Source: an uncultured Neptuniibacter sp.
GTDB taxonomy: Bacteria; Pseudomonadota; Gammaproteobacteria; Pseudomonadales; Balneatricaceae
Direction of reading: 5' to 3'
Length of the DNA stretch: 64,000 nucleotides
NCBI RefSeq assembly: GCF_947498015.1
Contig: NZ_CANMIR010000005.1
Coordinates: 33,551-97,550 of the forward strand
The translations under genes and the position numbers were made by a program. A model generated the notes under the pieces. That model was not told the origin of the DNA. It worked only from the letters and a program-made list of their open reading frames with translations, and did not search any database. Shown piece after piece: positions 44,802-52,811 of this stretch (its first letter is position 1; each line of letters begins with the position of its first letter).

Positions 44802-45332
44802 TTAAACGGCTGAGTCGAGTTCTTCGACGGTCAGGTTGTCATTGGTAAATACACAGATACCTGCTGCGATATGCAGGCTTTTTTCAACGATCTCTTTAGC
44901 ACCAAGTTCGGTGTTGTCAGTCAGTGCGCGGGCGGCTGCCAGTGCAAAGTTGCCCCCTGAGCCGATAGCGATCACACCGTCTTCAGGTTCAATTACATCG
45001 CCGCTCCCTGAGATCAGGTAGGTCTTCTCCTTATTGGCAACCAGCATGAGCGCCTCAAGTCGGCGTAAAACGCGATCACTCCGCCACTCTCTTGCCAGAT
45101 GGATGACCGCATTCACAATGTTGCCCTGGTGCTTCTCTAGCTGAGCTTCAAACAGATCTCTGAGAGTGATGGCGTCTGCGGTAGATCCCGCGAATCCTGT
45201 AATGACATCATGTTTGTGCAGCACGTTAACTTTTTTAGCGCTGCCTTTCATGACAGTGTTACCCAGTGATACTTGACCATCGCCACCTACGACGACTTTG
45301 TCACCACGACGTACCGATACAATCGTTGTCAT
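44802..45332 (-). CDS. hslV: HslV protease subunit
   Basis: Proteasome-type threonine protease forming a dodecamer capped by HslU. The chosen start gives [25 protein letters not shown], so removal of Met leaves the catalytic Thr. An AGGAG site is seven bases before this ATG. The frame continues 19 codons upstream, but that extension is not compatible with an N-terminal Thr. [13 protein letters not shown] and [30 protein letters not shown] are conserved. 176 residues. A sigma-32-type promoter lies about 85 bases upstream. Confidence 0.97.
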   Translation of the reverse strand: MTTIVSVRRGDKVVVGGDGQVSLGNTVMKGSAKKVNVLHKHDVITGFAGSTADAITLRDLFEAQLEKHQGNIVNAVIHLAREWRSDRVLRRLEALMLVANKEKTYLISGSGDVIEPEDGVIAIGSGGNFALAAARALTDNTELGAKEIVEKSLHIAAGICVFTNDNLTVEELDSAV

Positions 45333-45416
45333 TAAGCTGCTCCTGAAAAGGGCGTTTGTAAACAGGCCGGTCATGAAACGATGAAGCATGGCGCTGTTTG
45401 TTTAGGGTTTACAGGA

Positions 45417-45444
45417 AGATGGTGACTTTGCGATGAATTTCAAG
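45417..45444 (-). promoter_or_regulatory. Sigma-32 (heat-shock) promoter of hslVU
   Basis: On the - strand: CTTGAAA, 13 bases, CACCATCT. The -35 is perfect and the -10 has one mismatch to CCCCATNT. It stands just after the ftsN terminator and about 85 bases before hslV, a known RpoH target in E. coli. Confidence 0.8.
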
Positions 45445-45455
45445 GCGTATATATG

Positions 45456-45479
45456 AAAAAGCCCGCTAAAAAGCGGGCT
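45456..45479 (-). terminator. Intrinsic terminator of the argS-ftsN unit
   Basis: AGCCCGCT / AGCGGGCT perfect stem with a four-base loop, followed on the - strand by five Ts; 18 bases past the ftsN stop. Confidence 0.9.
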
Positions 45480-45497
45480 CAAAATAGCAGTCTGGTG

Positions 45498-46130
45498 CTA
45501 CTGCTTAATTCGAAGAGGCTGGATGTTTTTCTGGACCAGTTTGTCGTAGGCTTTTGACAGGCGAGAGCGGTTGTCAAAAGGTCCGGTTCTCACCCGGTAC
45601 CATGTGGAGCCATCTTTGCTGGTGCTGGGGCTGGTGTGTACATTTGGAAGCCCCATCAGGATCAGTTGTGCTCGCATCCGTTCAGCATCGGCTTTGATCT
45701 TGAAGGACCCAGCTTGTAGCAGATAGCTGTGTTGCGATTTGGCATCTTTAGGGGTGGATTTGTAAGCATCGACCTGAGAAGTCTCAACCTCGCTTTTTTC
45801 CAGCATCTCGTAGAACTCAAAACGCTTTTTGTCTTGGTTCTCAGCAGATTTCTCAACCACGGCTGGCTTGGGAACCGGCTTCTTTGGTTGTGGTTTATGG
45901 ATCTCCTGCTTGCTGATGGAGCTGATCGGAGTATCTACTTTTTCCGGGGTTACTTTGGTTAGGTGGTAGAGCCCGTAGCCCAAACCTCCAAGTAGCAGCA
46001 GGGTGATTGCTAGCAGTCCGGTAGGAAAGCTTTTTTTCTTCTGTACCGGTGGCTTTTTCGCAGCAGGTCTGGCGCGGCTGGCTGATGCTTTGCCGCGCTT
46101 GTTCTTGGCGTAGTCCTTCCTGGATGCCAT
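45498..46130 (-). CDS. ftsN: Cell division protein FtsN-like (SPOR domain)
   Basis: Bitopic membrane protein: basic cytoplasmic tail (MASRKDYAKNKRGKASASR), one transmembrane helix (about residues 37-57: TGLLAITLLLLGGLGYGLY), a Pro/Lys-rich periplasmic stretch and a C-terminal SPOR domain (about 135-208: YLLQAGSFKIKADAERMRAQL, WYRVRTGPFDNRSRLSKAYDKL) that binds denuded glycans at the septum. The ATG four bases after the argS stop matches the FtsN-like start MASRKDY; the longer frame is rejected. Order argS-ftsN-hslV-hslU is as in Pseudomonas. Confidence 0.88.
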   Translation of the reverse strand: MASRKDYAKNKRGKASASRARPAAKKPPVQKKKSFPTGLLAITLLLLGGLGYGLYHLTKVTPEKVDTPISSISKQEIHKPQPKKPVPKPAVVEKSAENQDKKRFEFYEMLEKSEVETSQVDAYKSTPKDAKSQHSYLLQAGSFKIKADAERMRAQLILMGLPNVHTSPSTSKDGSTWYRVRTGPFDNRSRLSKAYDKLVQKNIQPLRIKQ

Positions 46131-46134
46131 GGGG

Positions 46135-47820
46135 TTACATCTGCTCCGGTGCTGAAACGCCAAGTAAATCTAAGCCATTTGCCAATACGTGTCGAACGGC
46201 GACCGCCAGAGTCAGACGGGCATTACGCAGATCTGCGCTCTCAACAAGGGTTTTCTCTGAGTTGTAATAGGTGTGGAAATCTCCCGCCAGGTCACGCAGG
46301 TAGTTGGCTATCTGATGTGGCTCGCGGGTCGACGCTGCATTTTTGACGACCTCAGGATAGCGCCCAAGATTAATAACCAGATTTTTCTCAGATTCCAGCT
46401 CCAGGTGGTCCAGGGCTGCGATACCTGTAGCCTCATCCCACTCTAGGTTATTCTCGCTAAGTTTGCGGAAAATGGAGCAGACACGCGCGTGGGCATACTG
46501 GATATAGTAAACAGGGTTATCTGCGGATTCTGAGCGGGCCAGGTCAATATCGAATGTCAGATGGCTATCTGATTTTCGTGCGGCCAGGAAATAGCGGGTT
46601 GCATCGCGACCGACCTCTTCAATCAGATCACGAAGAGTAACGTAGCTGCCTGCTCGTTTTGAAATTTTAACCTCTTCACCGCCTTTCATGACGGTGACCA
46701 TCTGATGCAGAACGTAGTCAGGCCATCCTTGTGGGATATCTGCTTTCAGCGCCTGCAGTCCCGCACGAACACGGGTAATGGTGCTGTGGTGATCTGCACC
46801 CTGCTCATTGATGACGGTATTAAACCCGCGCTGCCATTTATTAAGGTGGTAGGCCACATCCGGGACGAAATAGGTGTAACCGCCATCCTTTTTGCGCATA
46901 ACGCGGTCTTTATCATCCCCGAAATCAGTGGTGCGCAACCATAGTGCACCCTCTTGCTCATAGGTAAAGCCATTCTCGATCAGGGTTTGAACCGCTGATT
47001 CCACTTTGCCTTCAGAGTAGAGAGATGATTCCAGGAAATAGACATCGAAATCGACCGCAAATGCTTTGAGGTCAAGATCCTGTTCGTGGCGCAGGTATGC
47101 GACAGCGAAATGGCGAATCGCTTCAAGGTCTTCAGCATCTTTCGTTCCCGTGAAAGACTGGTCTTCTGATTTGACGGTATCGCCACGCATGAAGCTTTCC
47201 GCAAGGTCGATTATATAACCACCGCGGTAGCCATCTGCTGGCCAGCTTGGGTCGTCAGGCGTTAAACCTTTACAGCGAGCCTGGACAGACAAAGCCAGAT
47301 TGTTGATCTGTTGTCCTGCATCGTTGTAGTAGAACTCACGGGTTACCTCCCAGCCATTGGCTTCCATCAACCGGCAGAGACAGTCACCAACTGCGGCGCC
47401 ACGTCCATGGCCGATATGCAGCGGGCCAGTTGGGTTAGCGGAGACAAACTCGACCTGAGCTTTACGTCCTGCTCCGTCATTATTGCGACCATAGTTCCCT
47501 TTCTCTTCGAGAATGGTTTTTACCAGGCTGCTGGTAGATGCACCGCTAATAAAGAAGTTGATAAAACCGGGGCCTGCGATCTCTGTGCGTTTTAGATTGT
47601 CAGACTGGGGTAGGGCAGCAACCAGTTTTTCGGCTAATTGGCGTGGATTTGATCGGGCGGGCTTTGCTAGCGTCAAGGCTATGTTGGAAGCGTAATCGCC
47701 ATGACTTTTGTCACGGGTGTTTTCAACCATGATCTTCGGTTGCACATCTTCAGGCAGAGTGCCGTTTTCAATCAGTGTGTGTAGTGCGGATTCGATCAGC
47801 TCTGCAATAATCTGTTTCAT
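46135..47820 (-). CDS. argS: Arginyl-tRNA synthetase
   Basis: Class I synthetase charging tRNA-Arg. The N-terminal Add-1 domain is followed by [20 protein letters not shown] with HIGH at 135-138. The KMSKS motif is degenerate ([16 protein letters not shown]), as is usual for this enzyme. The C-terminal DALR anticodon domain shows [15 protein letters not shown]. The 561 residues are typical. The ftsN start is four bases past the stop, so the genes are probably co-transcribed. Confidence 0.97.
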   Translation of the reverse strand: MKQIIAELIESALHTLIENGTLPEDVQPKIMVENTRDKSHGDYASNIALTLAKPARSNPRQLAEKLVAALPQSDNLKRTEIAGPGFINFFISGASTSSLVKTILEEKGNYGRNNDGAGRKAQVEFVSANPTGPLHIGHGRGAAVGDCLCRLMEANGWEVTREFYYNDAGQQINNLALSVQARCKGLTPDDPSWPADGYRGGYIIDLAESFMRGDTVKSEDQSFTGTKDAEDLEAIRHFAVAYLRHEQDLDLKAFAVDFDVYFLESSLYSEGKVESAVQTLIENGFTYEQEGALWLRTTDFGDDKDRVMRKKDGGYTYFVPDVAYHLNKWQRGFNTVINEQGADHHSTITRVRAGLQALKADIPQGWPDYVLHQMVTVMKGGEEVKISKRAGSYVTLRDLIEEVGRDATRYFLAARKSDSHLTFDIDLARSESADNPVYYIQYAHARVCSIFRKLSENNLEWDEATGIAALDHLELESEKNLVINLGRYPEVVKNAASTREPHQIANYLRDLAGDFHTYYNSEKTLVESADLRNARLTLAVAVRHVLANGLDLLGVSAPEQM

Positions 47821-47955
47821 TCGTGTACGTATACCGTTAGGAGTCAGTCGGTGAGCCCGAGGACCTGAATTGGATTCAGTGAAAGTGGCCCTGAAAGAAC
47901 CGCGTATTATCCCTGTAAAAGTCTGTCTTGTTAAGAGCTAGTGGGTGTGAACTGC

Positions 47956-50151
47956 TTAAAAAGTATCCGTAGGATCAACATCGATCGACCAGCGTACTTT
48001 TCGGGCTTCCCTGTTTTGCTCAAGGTACCAGCAAAGATTGGCCAGTAACTGATGCAGGGATTTGCGATTTTGTGCGTAGATCATCAGTTGAGCGCGATGC
48101 ATTCCGGCCCGCTTCTCCATCGGGGAGGGGAAGGGACCGATCCAACTGACATCGTGAGGTAACAGCATATCCTCTTCGAGTTGTTGACGTAGGGCTCCTA
48201 AAAATGCTTCCGCCCTGCCTTTGTGGGGTGTTTCCGCTCTCAACAGCGCGTAGTGACTAAATGGTGGAAGCTGCGAAATTTTTCGGTGGTGGAGCTCTTC
48301 TTGGGCAAAAGCGCTGTAGCCATGTTCTATCAGCGTCTGCAGCGTTGGATGGTCGGCATGGTAAGTTTGCATCCATACTTTACCTGGATGATCTGCACGC
48401 CCTGCACGTCCTGCTACCTGTAGTATTAACTGAGCAGTTCGCTCCATTCCTCTGAAATCGGCGCTGAAGAGGCCGGCATCAGCATTGATAATGGCGACCA
48501 GAGTGACTTTAGGGAAGTGATGTCCTTTGGCTAGCATCTGGGTGCCTACCAGAATACATGGTTCTCCCGTGTGCACCTGGGTCATGATCTCATGCATCGC
48601 ATTTTTGCGCTGAGTACTGTCCCTATCGACTCGGATGACCGGGAATTTGGGGAAGAGTTGCTGTAATGCTTGTTCGCTACGTTCCGTTCCGACCCCAACT
48701 GGCTGCAGTTGGTCACTGTTACATTCAGGACAGTGGTGTGGGATGCCTGATTGTTTGTCACAGTGATGGCAGTGCAGGTGTGGCGGCCTCTGGTGCAGTG
48801 TCATATGCGCATCGCAGCGGGTGCAATCTGCGATCCAGCCGCAGTCATGGCAGGTCAGTGTTGGCGCAAAGCCTCTGCGATTAAGAAAGATCAGAACTTG
48901 GGTGCCGCTTTCGAGATGCTCTTTTATCTCGTTTATTAATAACCCTGAGAGTCCATCTTGTAGTTTCTCCTGGCGTATATCTAAAAGGCGAAACTCAGGG
49001 GGAGCTGAATTACCAGCGCGTTGTGTCAGCTTTGACCAGTGGTAGCGACCCTCGATCGCATTATGTAACGTTTCAAGCGAAGGGGTGGCGCTACCCAGTA
49101 GAATTGGGGTCTTTTCATCACGGGCTCGCATCACTGCAAGATCTCGAGCGGAGTAGCGAAATCCATCTTGTTGCTTAAATGATGGATCGTGTTCCTCATC
49201 GATGATAATGATCCCGGGTTTATGGAGGGGGGTGAAAATTGCCGAGCGGGTACCGATGATGATTCTGGCTACCCCTTCTCTGGCTTGTAGCCATGCATCA
49301 AGGCGTTGCCGGTCACTCATGTTGGAGTGGAGGGCAACAACCGGCATATTAAAGCGTTGTCTGAATCTGCTTACAGTTTGGGGAGTGAGTCCGATCTCGG
49401 GTACCAGCAGGAGGGCCTGTTTACCTTCGAGAAGGACCTTCTCTATTGCCTGGAGGTATACTTCAGTTTTGCCAGAGCCGGTAATGCCTTCAAGGAGGTG
49501 GATGGCAAAGCCTGGGCTCTGGTTTACTTGCTCCAGACAGCTCTTCTGTTCTGCATTGAGAGTGAGGCCGGCTTCATGAAGAGCCTCTTGGCTACTCTGT
49601 TTATGCTGCCGTTGGAAGGATTCTGCCAGACCCTTCTCCTCCAAAATGCTGAGAGCCGAAATCTGGCCGCCTTCCGCCTTGATTGCATCGGTACTGATGC
49701 CTGATGGGTGCTCTATTAAAAGTTGTAGAAGCTCTTTTTGTCGGGATGCATTTGCTTTTAATTGCGAGAGTGAAGCCTCCTCAGAGGCTTTCCATAGGAA
49801 TTCGTGCTGGTATTCACAAGGGTGGCCTTTTCGGAGAAGAACAGGTAACGCTTGCTGGAGAGCATCCCCTTCCGGGTGCTGGTAGTAGCTAGCAGCCCAG
49901 CGGGCAAGTTTTAGAAGATGGAGGGGGAGCGGTGGAGTAGAGTCCAGAATCTCGGTCGCTGATTTGAGCTTGGAGGAATCAAAGTCGCTTTCGCTCGGTA
50001 GCTCCACCAAAATGCCGATAAGCTCACGTCGACCAAAAGGCACTCGTACGCGTACACCCACGGTAAGCTGGTCTGTTTCGATGCCAGCAGGGGGGTGGTA
50101 ATCGAAGAGTCGGCGTAATGGGCTTGGGATCGCGAGTCTTAAAATTGTCAT
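47956..50151 (-). CDS. priA: Primosomal protein N' (PriA helicase)
   Basis: DEAH-type 3'-5' helicase that restarts stalled replication forks. The N-terminal DNA-binding part (VRVPFGRRELIGILVEL), Walker A GITGSGKTEVYLQ, the DEEH box (IIIDEEHDPSFKQQDGFRYSARDLA), the zinc-binding insert with paired cysteines (CHDCGWIADCTRCDAHM ... CHHCDKQSGIPHHCPECNSDQL) and GTQMLAKGHHFPKVTLV are all present. The 731 residues match E. coli PriA. It is divergent from rpmE and upstream of argS with 135 bases between. Confidence 0.97.
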   Translation of the reverse strand: MTILRLAIPSPLRRLFDYHPPAGIETDQLTVGVRVRVPFGRRELIGILVELPSESDFDSSKLKSATEILDSTPPLPLHLLKLARWAASYYQHPEGDALQQALPVLLRKGHPCEYQHEFLWKASEEASLSQLKANASRQKELLQLLIEHPSGISTDAIKAEGGQISALSILEEKGLAESFQRQHKQSSQEALHEAGLTLNAEQKSCLEQVNQSPGFAIHLLEGITGSGKTEVYLQAIEKVLLEGKQALLLVPEIGLTPQTVSRFRQRFNMPVVALHSNMSDRQRLDAWLQAREGVARIIIGTRSAIFTPLHKPGIIIIDEEHDPSFKQQDGFRYSARDLAVMRARDEKTPILLGSATPSLETLHNAIEGRYHWSKLTQRAGNSAPPEFRLLDIRQEKLQDGLSGLLINEIKEHLESGTQVLIFLNRRGFAPTLTCHDCGWIADCTRCDAHMTLHQRPPHLHCHHCDKQSGIPHHCPECNSDQLQPVGVGTERSEQALQQLFPKFPVIRVDRDSTQRKNAMHEIMTQVHTGEPCILVGTQMLAKGHHFPKVTLVAIINADAGLFSADFRGMERTAQLILQVAGRAGRADHPGKVWMQTYHADHPTLQTLIEHGYSAFAQEELHHRKISQLPPFSHYALLRAETPHKGRAEAFLGALRQQLEEDMLLPHDVSWIGPFPSPMEKRAGMHRAQLMIYAQNRKSLHQLLANLCWYLEQNREARKVRWSIDVDPTDTF

Positions 50152-50188
50152 TTAGTTTTTGTTGCTCATTATTTAAGCGGTTTTTGAG

Positions 50189-50217
50189 TTGCTAAGCTTT
50201 ATCGGCATGCGTATAAT
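50189..50217 (+). promoter_or_regulatory. Sigma-70 promoter of rpmE
   Basis: TTGCTA, 17 bases, TATAAT (perfect -10). It predicts a transcript starting near 50224 with a leader of about 94 bases before rpmE. Confidence 0.75.
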
Positions 50218-50223
50218 TCGCCG

Positions 50224-50317
50224 CCTACTTAACGAGCCGGTGTCATTACCGGTAGTTTAAATCAATGCGGTGCCTGGCAGAAGATCAGGTGGCGGCATGA
50301 ATATAAAGAGGCTTATC
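50224..50317 (+). ncRNA. Candidate autoregulatory leader of rpmE
   Basis: The predicted 5' untranslated region holds a hairpin CCGGT-GTCATT-ACCGG (50237-50252) and a second one CCTG...CAGG before the ribosome-binding site AGAGG (seven bases before ATG). Ribosomal-protein L31 leaders are known RNA families in several groups, including gammaproteobacteria; I cannot test membership by eye. Confidence 0.4.
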
Positions 50318-50533
50318 ATGAAACCTGGTATCCATCCGGAATACACAGAAATTTCCGCTACTTGTTCTTGCGGAAACGTTGTTAAAACCAAGTCTACTCT
50401 TGGTAAAGATATTCACTTGGACGTTTGCTCCGCTTGCCACCCTTTCTACACGGGTAAGCAGAAAGAAGCGACTTCTGGTGGTCGTATCGATCGCTTCAAC
50501 AAGCGTTTCGGTTCTCGTGGCCTGAAAAAATAA
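50318..50533 (+). CDS. rpmE: 50S ribosomal protein L31
   Basis: 71 residues beginning MKPGIHPEY, with the zinc-binding cysteines intact (CSCGNVV then [14 protein letters not shown]), i.e. the C+ form that also serves as a zinc store. [12 protein letters not shown] is the conserved end. The ATG with AGAGG seven bases upstream is used; a longer frame from a GTG would add 16 residues unlike any L31. Divergent from priA, as in Pseudomonas and E. coli. Confidence 0.97.
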   Translation: MKPGIHPEYTEISATCSCGNVVKTKSTLGKDIHLDVCSACHPFYTGKQKEATSGGRIDRFNKRFGSRGLKK

Positions 50534-50536
50534 GTG

Positions 50537-51343
50537 ATGTCGCATTTGCGAATTCTGAAAAAGGCGCTTCCATTATGGAGCGCCTTTTTTCTTTTCTGGG
50601 GCGAAATAGTGTTAGCAGGTGATTGTTCTGTGCCTGAGAATGCTGAGCTTGTACAGATCGCACATGTTTATGATGGTGATACTGTGCTATTGGATGATGG
50701 TCGTCGACTTCGTCTGATCGGGATGAATACCCCAGAGTTGGTCAGAAAGGGGAAGCAGGATGAGCCTTATGCCAGAGAGGCTGCGGTTTTTATCTCTCGG
50801 CTCCTTAAATCGGGTGACCTGCGGTTAACCTTAGGGTCTGAGCAGCAAGACCGCTACAAACGCTGGCTCGGACATCTTTTTGTTGATGGATCTTTGGTGT
50901 CAGAGAAGATGGTTTCTGAAGGGCTCGCCTATTCAATATCTATCCCGCCAAACCTTAGATTTTCAAGATGTATCAAGAGCGCAGAAGCGGTAGCACGCGC
51001 TAAGAAGAGAAACCTTTGGGAAGATCGTCCCTGGGTTGATGTGAGAGCTCTGGCTGGTGATCTGTCAGGTTTCAGGTTACTTCGTGGGCGCATTAGAGCG
51101 GTCAAAGAAATTGAGAAGGGATACCTACTGGATCTCGATGGGCGTTTAGCCGTTTTTATTGATCAAACCATAGCTCAAGGTCTGTGCAGTATTGAAGGGG
51201 TCGATGAACTGTCTGGATTGGTGGGTGAAGAGGTGTATTTAAGAGGTTGGATTCGCACCAAGGTCTCTAAAAAAATCACCGATGCGTTGTCTTGGTCTAT
51301 GAAGCTGACGCATGTGGATCATATTTCGATTATTAGAAGATAA
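50537..51343 (+). CDS. Exported thermonuclease-family (SNase-like) nuclease
   Basis: Staphylococcal-nuclease-like protein with a signal peptide (RILKKALPLWSAFFLFWGEIVLA, cleavage before GDC). The SNase core is visible: AHVYDGDTVLLDDGRRLRLIGMNTPEL, with the calcium-binding Asp and catalytic Arg/Glu, and DRYKRWLGHLFVDG with the second arginine. The C-terminal 100 residues (RGRIRAVKEIEKGYLLDLDG) form an additional domain. Located between rpmE and maeB, where Pseudomonas also has a nuclease gene. The rpmE terminator lies inside its signal-peptide codons. GTG one codon earlier is an alternative start. Confidence 0.83.
   Translation: MSHLRILKKALPLWSAFFLFWGEIVLAGDCSVPENAELVQIAHVYDGDTVLLDDGRRLRLIGMNTPELVRKGKQDEPYAREAAVFISRLLKSGDLRLTLGSEQQDRYKRWLGHLFVDGSLVSEKMVSEGLAYSISIPPNLRFSRCIKSAEAVARAKKRNLWEDRPWVDVRALAGDLSGFRLLRGRIRAVKEIEKGYLLDLDGRLAVFIDQTIAQGLCSIEGVDELSGLVGEEVYLRGWIRTKVSKKITDALSWSMKLTHVDHISIIRR
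50561..50595 (+). terminator. rpmE terminator embedded in the nuclease gene
   Basis: Stem GGCGCT(T)CCAT / ATGGAGCGCC with one bulged base, followed by TTTTTTCTTTT. It starts 28 bases past the rpmE stop and falls within the first 20 codons of the nuclease gene. Confidence 0.85.
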
Positions 51344-51494
51344 GTCTGAATGCACCGCTTTGGCACCATTTTTTTAGTTCTTTAGGCTTATCGGTCAGAA
51401 AAAAAGCCTGTTGAACGATTCTGGCAGTTGTTCGAAATAACCCTTTTCTATATAGTTCTTTGTTCGACTTTTTAACTAGATTGGAACAGCAGCT

Positions 51495-52742
51495 ATGTCT
51501 GATGATATGAAACAAGCCGCTCTTGATTACCATGAGTTTCCACGTCCAGGTAAAATCAGCGTGGAGCTGTCTACACCAGCTGAGTCTCAGCTTGATCTTT
51601 CTTTGGCTTATAGCCCGGGTGTAGCTGAGCCGGTTCGTGAAATCGCAAAAGATCCAGAAAATGCGTATCGCTATACAGCAAAAGGTAACTTGGTTGCCGT
51701 TATCTCTAATGGATCTGCAATTTTGGGTCTGGGTGACTTGGGCCCGTTAGCTTCAAAACCAGTGATGGAAGGTAAATCGTTACTGTTTAAACGCTTTGCT
51801 GGTCTGGATTCAATCGATATCGAAGTAGACGCTGAAAGTCCACAGGCATTTATCGATACGGTCGCACGTATCGCAGATACCTTTGGTGGTATCAATCTGG
51901 AAGATATTAAAGCACCTGAGTGTTTTGAGATTGAGCGTACACTGATTGAGCGCTGCAGCATTCCGGTATTCCATGATGATCAGCACGGTACAGCGATTGT
52001 GACGGCTGCCGGTATGATTAACGCGCTTGAAATTGCTGGTAAAAAACTGGATGAGGCATCTATCGTATGTCTGGGTGCAGGTGCGGCAGCTCATGCTTGC
52101 ATGAAGCTTCTGGTTAACATGGGCGCTAAAGTAGAGAATATCTACATGATTGACCGTACCGGTGTGATTCACTCTGGTCGTGACAATCTGACTCCAGAGA
52201 AAGCAGCATTTGCATCAGAAACGGATAAGCGCACACTGGATGATGCAATTGATGGTGCTGACGTATTTGTTGGTCTGTCTGGTCCGAACCTGCTATCAGG
52301 TGAGCAACTTTCCAAGATGGCTGCTAACCCGGTTGTATTTGCGTGTGCAAACCCTGATCCGGAAATTCGCCCTGAATTGGCGCATAAGACTCGCGATGAT
52401 GTGATCATGGCAACAGGTCGTTCTGATTTCCCTAACCAGGTTAATAACGTACTTGGCTTCCCGTTCATCTTCCGTGGTGCGATGGATGTTCGTGCTACTG
52501 CAATTAATGAAGAGATGAAGGCTGCTGCTGTTCGTGCGTTGGCCGATCTGGCTAAAGAGCCTGTAACTCAGGAAGTACTAGATGCTTATGGTCTGGATTC
52601 GCTGGAGTTTGGTCCGGGTTATATCATTCCAAAGGCAACAGATTCCCGTCTGCTGGGTGCTGTGTCGACAGCTGTAGCGCAGGCTGCTATCGATACTGGT
52701 GTTGCGCGTCTGCCGCTGCCAGAGAGTTACCCGCTGTCTTAA
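51495..52742 (+). CDS. maeB: Malic enzyme (oxaloacetate-decarboxylating)
   Basis: Converts malate to pyruvate and CO2 with NAD(P). The 415-residue single-domain form lacks the phosphotransacetylase-like C-terminus of E. coli MaeB and resembles the short Pseudomonas enzyme. Signatures: SLAYSPGVAEP, NGSAILGLGDLGPLASKPVMEGK, NLEDIKAPECFEIE, PVFHDDQHGTAIV and the dinucleotide site VCLGAGAAAHACM. Cofactor preference cannot be decided by eye. An AGGAGC-like GGAACAGC precedes the ATG and a strong terminator follows. Confidence 0.93.
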   Translation: MSDDMKQAALDYHEFPRPGKISVELSTPAESQLDLSLAYSPGVAEPVREIAKDPENAYRYTAKGNLVAVISNGSAILGLGDLGPLASKPVMEGKSLLFKRFAGLDSIDIEVDAESPQAFIDTVARIADTFGGINLEDIKAPECFEIERTLIERCSIPVFHDDQHGTAIVTAAGMINALEIAGKKLDEASIVCLGAGAAAHACMKLLVNMGAKVENIYMIDRTGVIHSGRDNLTPEKAAFASETDKRTLDDAIDGADVFVGLSGPNLLSGEQLSKMAANPVVFACANPDPEIRPELAHKTRDDVIMATGRSDFPNQVNNVLGFPFIFRGAMDVRATAINEEMKAAAVRALADLAKEPVTQEVLDAYGLDSLEFGPGYIIPKATDSRLLGAVSTAVAQAAIDTGVARLPLPESYPLS

Positions 52743-52760
52743 GGGTGATTTTGATCTTAA

Positions 52761-52786
52761 AAAACCGGCTTAGTGCCGGTTTTTTT
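52761..52786. terminator. Terminator of maeB, shared with mrcA
   Basis: AAAACCGGC / GCCGGTTTT perfect nine-base-pair stem with a five-base loop, T-run of seven on the + strand and A-run on the left, so it could also serve mrcA on the - strand. Confidence 0.92.
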
Positions 52787-52811
52787 GTGTCTGAAAAGTT
52801 TGGATTTGGGC

